DNA from: Mytilisepta virgata
Taxonomy: Eukaryota > Mollusca > Bivalvia > Mytilida > Mytilidae
DNA length: 64,000 nucleotides
Assembly (NCBI GenBank): GCA_028015205.1
Contig: CM051521.1
Coordinates: forward strand, 101,470,513-101,534,512
Reading direction: 5' to 3'
Both the position numbers and the translations under genes were made by a program. Positions 62,681 to 64,000 of the stretch are shown one piece after another; positions within the stretch are counted from its first letter, which is position 1, and each line of letters starts with the position of its first letter. The notes beneath the pieces were generated by a model, which saw only the letters and a list, made by a program, of their open reading frames with translations, did no database searches and was not told the DNA's origin.

Positions 62681-62828
62681 TAACTAATCTTGAAATGCGA
62701 ATACCTAAAAATCTACAAGTAGTTACCAAACAACACATTAATTCATGAATGCGTGTAGCGCATGAGTGAATTATTAGTGTTTTTCAGTCACATGTAGATT
62801 TTTGGTATTCGCATTTCAAGATTAGTTA
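62681..62828. repeat. Foldback: long inverted repeat with a 5-base loop
   Basis: TAACTAATCTTGAAATGCGA (62681) is the exact reverse complement of the end at 62828. Outer arms of 36-37 bases differ by one inserted T. Inner arms continue with mismatches to ATGCG-TGTAG-CGCAT at the centre. About 148 bp could form one extended hairpin. A worn relative lies at 59426-59545, so this is a small interspersed foldback. Confidence 0.8.
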
Positions 62829-63095
62829 TTCTGTTTATTACACTGAAATATTCCATTTATTCAGAAGATTTAATGAGAAAATACCAGGGATTATGTTTTT
62901 ATATGACTACGTGTCCACCGTTGTACAGCAACGTTGTTGGCGACGGCTATTGTTACGTCACTTCCAAAAGTGAAATATGAGACTTTCGATTTCACTGGGT
63001 GAATTATCAGATTTTTACTGAATTTGGAAATCACGGTATTTCACCACACTCAATGTAATAATTTTAAATATTTTATTACTTCACTTCTATTTGTA
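62829..63095. other. No gene; small palindromic block
   Basis: CCGTTGTACAGCAACGTTGTTGGCGACGG-like inverted text (about 62928-62946) and CACTTCCAAAAGTGAAA (62970-62986) look like parts of a larger transposon around the foldback, whose ends I cannot place. Confidence 0.35.
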
Positions 63096-63480
63096 GTAAT
63101 GGTAGACATACTGACCCAAGAATTATACATAATTCTGAAGAATGATCACCAAAAGACCATTCTATCTATATTTGATCTCCATTGTCTCAAGGATTCAGTA
63201 AAGAAGATTTTTAAATAGTTTTGTTTGATATATGTATTTCTATTTCTAGTTATAATGGTAAGCCATATTGGTCCAGGGTCTTAAAAGGGACCAGCTAAGG
63301 ACCATTCCACACAAGTTTGCTTTCTATTGCCCCAGTAGTTTAAAACAAGAAGATTTTGAAACATTTTTGGCAGATTTTTTCTGTTTTCAGTAATTGCAGC
63401 CATGTTGTTTCATAGTCCACACCCAAAGGTCTGGACCCCCAAATATACTTTTGAAAGGGGATCATCTATGAAATATATCA
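63096..63480 (+). mobile_element. Worn tandem-core element units
   Basis: 'aattctgaagaatgatcacc', 'ggtcttaaaagggaccagct', 'taaggaccattccacacaag' and 'aaaacaagaagattttgaaa' are core-unit phrases of the hairpin-tailed family. No start or tail is present. Confidence 0.45.
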
Positions 63481-64000
63481 AACTTTAGGGGTCAGACTAA
63501 ACCTTTTTCCGAAATTGCCTGAATTTTAAAATGTTGGAATCTCAGGCCTAAAATTACTCAAATACATTTAATATCAAATTTTTGCTTAATTTTCAGAATC
63601 TCACTAAGAGGAAATCTCACTAATGGATCATCTGAGTCAACTAAATATGCCATTAAAGATTTTAAATAAACAAAGGTCAAATTCACTTAATGATAAAAAT
63701 AAATGGTTTTTATGCCAAAAAACAAAATATCTAATGTCAATGTAATGATATTTCCTTATAAGTAGTTTTCTATTCATTTTAACCTTTCTACAATTACCAT
63801 ATAGACATGTACATTTGTCAAACTCTGCATTATCTGTATGTGATTATCTAACGACAAATAGATCACGGTGATGAATTTGTCTGACGTAAAATGGTATCGG
63901 GTCATGATAAATGAATACAGTTACGAAAAATCACTCTATTGGATCAGTATTCTGTACTAAAATTACAAACTATTACGTCTGATGAGTTGAGATTTCCATT
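63481..64000. other. Nothing recognised
   Basis: A/T-rich sequence to the end of the window. Confidence 0.45.

Overview
The window is eukaryotic, AT-rich, non-coding DNA. I found no convincing host exon, no prokaryotic gene and no intact tRNA or rRNA gene. Every open frame is short and most lie in repeats or low-complexity AT-rich sequence. The repeats point to a mollusc, most likely a bivalve. They include elements with cores of about 150-170 bp tandem units and hairpin tails that follow runs of GACGGA, tRNA-related SINEs with a mollusc-type 3' domain, small foldback and inverted-repeat elements, and hammerhead-ribozyme-like motifs. The species is not determined. The stretch is probably a long intron or an intergenic region.

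Layout: 1-1260 is a hairpin-tailed tandem element plus an older copy. 1261-13850 is mostly featureless AT-rich DNA with faint tandem repeats at 3725-4090. 13971-14510, 18144-19360 and 19461-19790 are three element types with terminal hairpins. 25440-26440 is an old relative. 28270-29560 is a 170-bp-unit element followed by a nearly homogeneous array of six 150-bp units. 33561-35833 holds nested and diverged copies. 37664-37967 and 41054-41297 are two copies of one short inverted-repeat DNA transposon; the second has perfect 45-base ends. 39401-39447 (minus strand) folds as a canonical hammerhead ribozyme. 41611-42560 is an old minisatellite. 42682-44821 is an element interrupted by a second inverted-repeat transposon. 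47594-48145 is the 5'-truncated 3' end of a non-LTR retrotransposon, flanked by a 22-bp target duplication and sitting inside another element. 49670-50345 holds a tRNA-related SINE inside a duplicated element. 51231-51940, 55070-55690 and 56290-56755 are further tandem-core elements. 59736-61924 is a minisatellite of about 37-39 bp units interrupted twice by the same 200-bp segment; the copies are 501 bp apart and each carries a hammerhead-like motif. 62681-62828 is a foldback hairpin.

The most interesting signal is the set of hammerhead-like motifs: one complete at 39401-39447, two with a single core change at 60422-60465 and 60923-60966, and one decayed at 62571-62612. Hammerheads are known in Penelope-like retroelements and in retrozymes of animals including molluscs, so the likeliest reading is fossil or active ribozyme-bearing retroelements. 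The class is therefore not new, but the arrangement inside a minisatellite deserves testing. All element boundaries and families were read by eye, without a database search.
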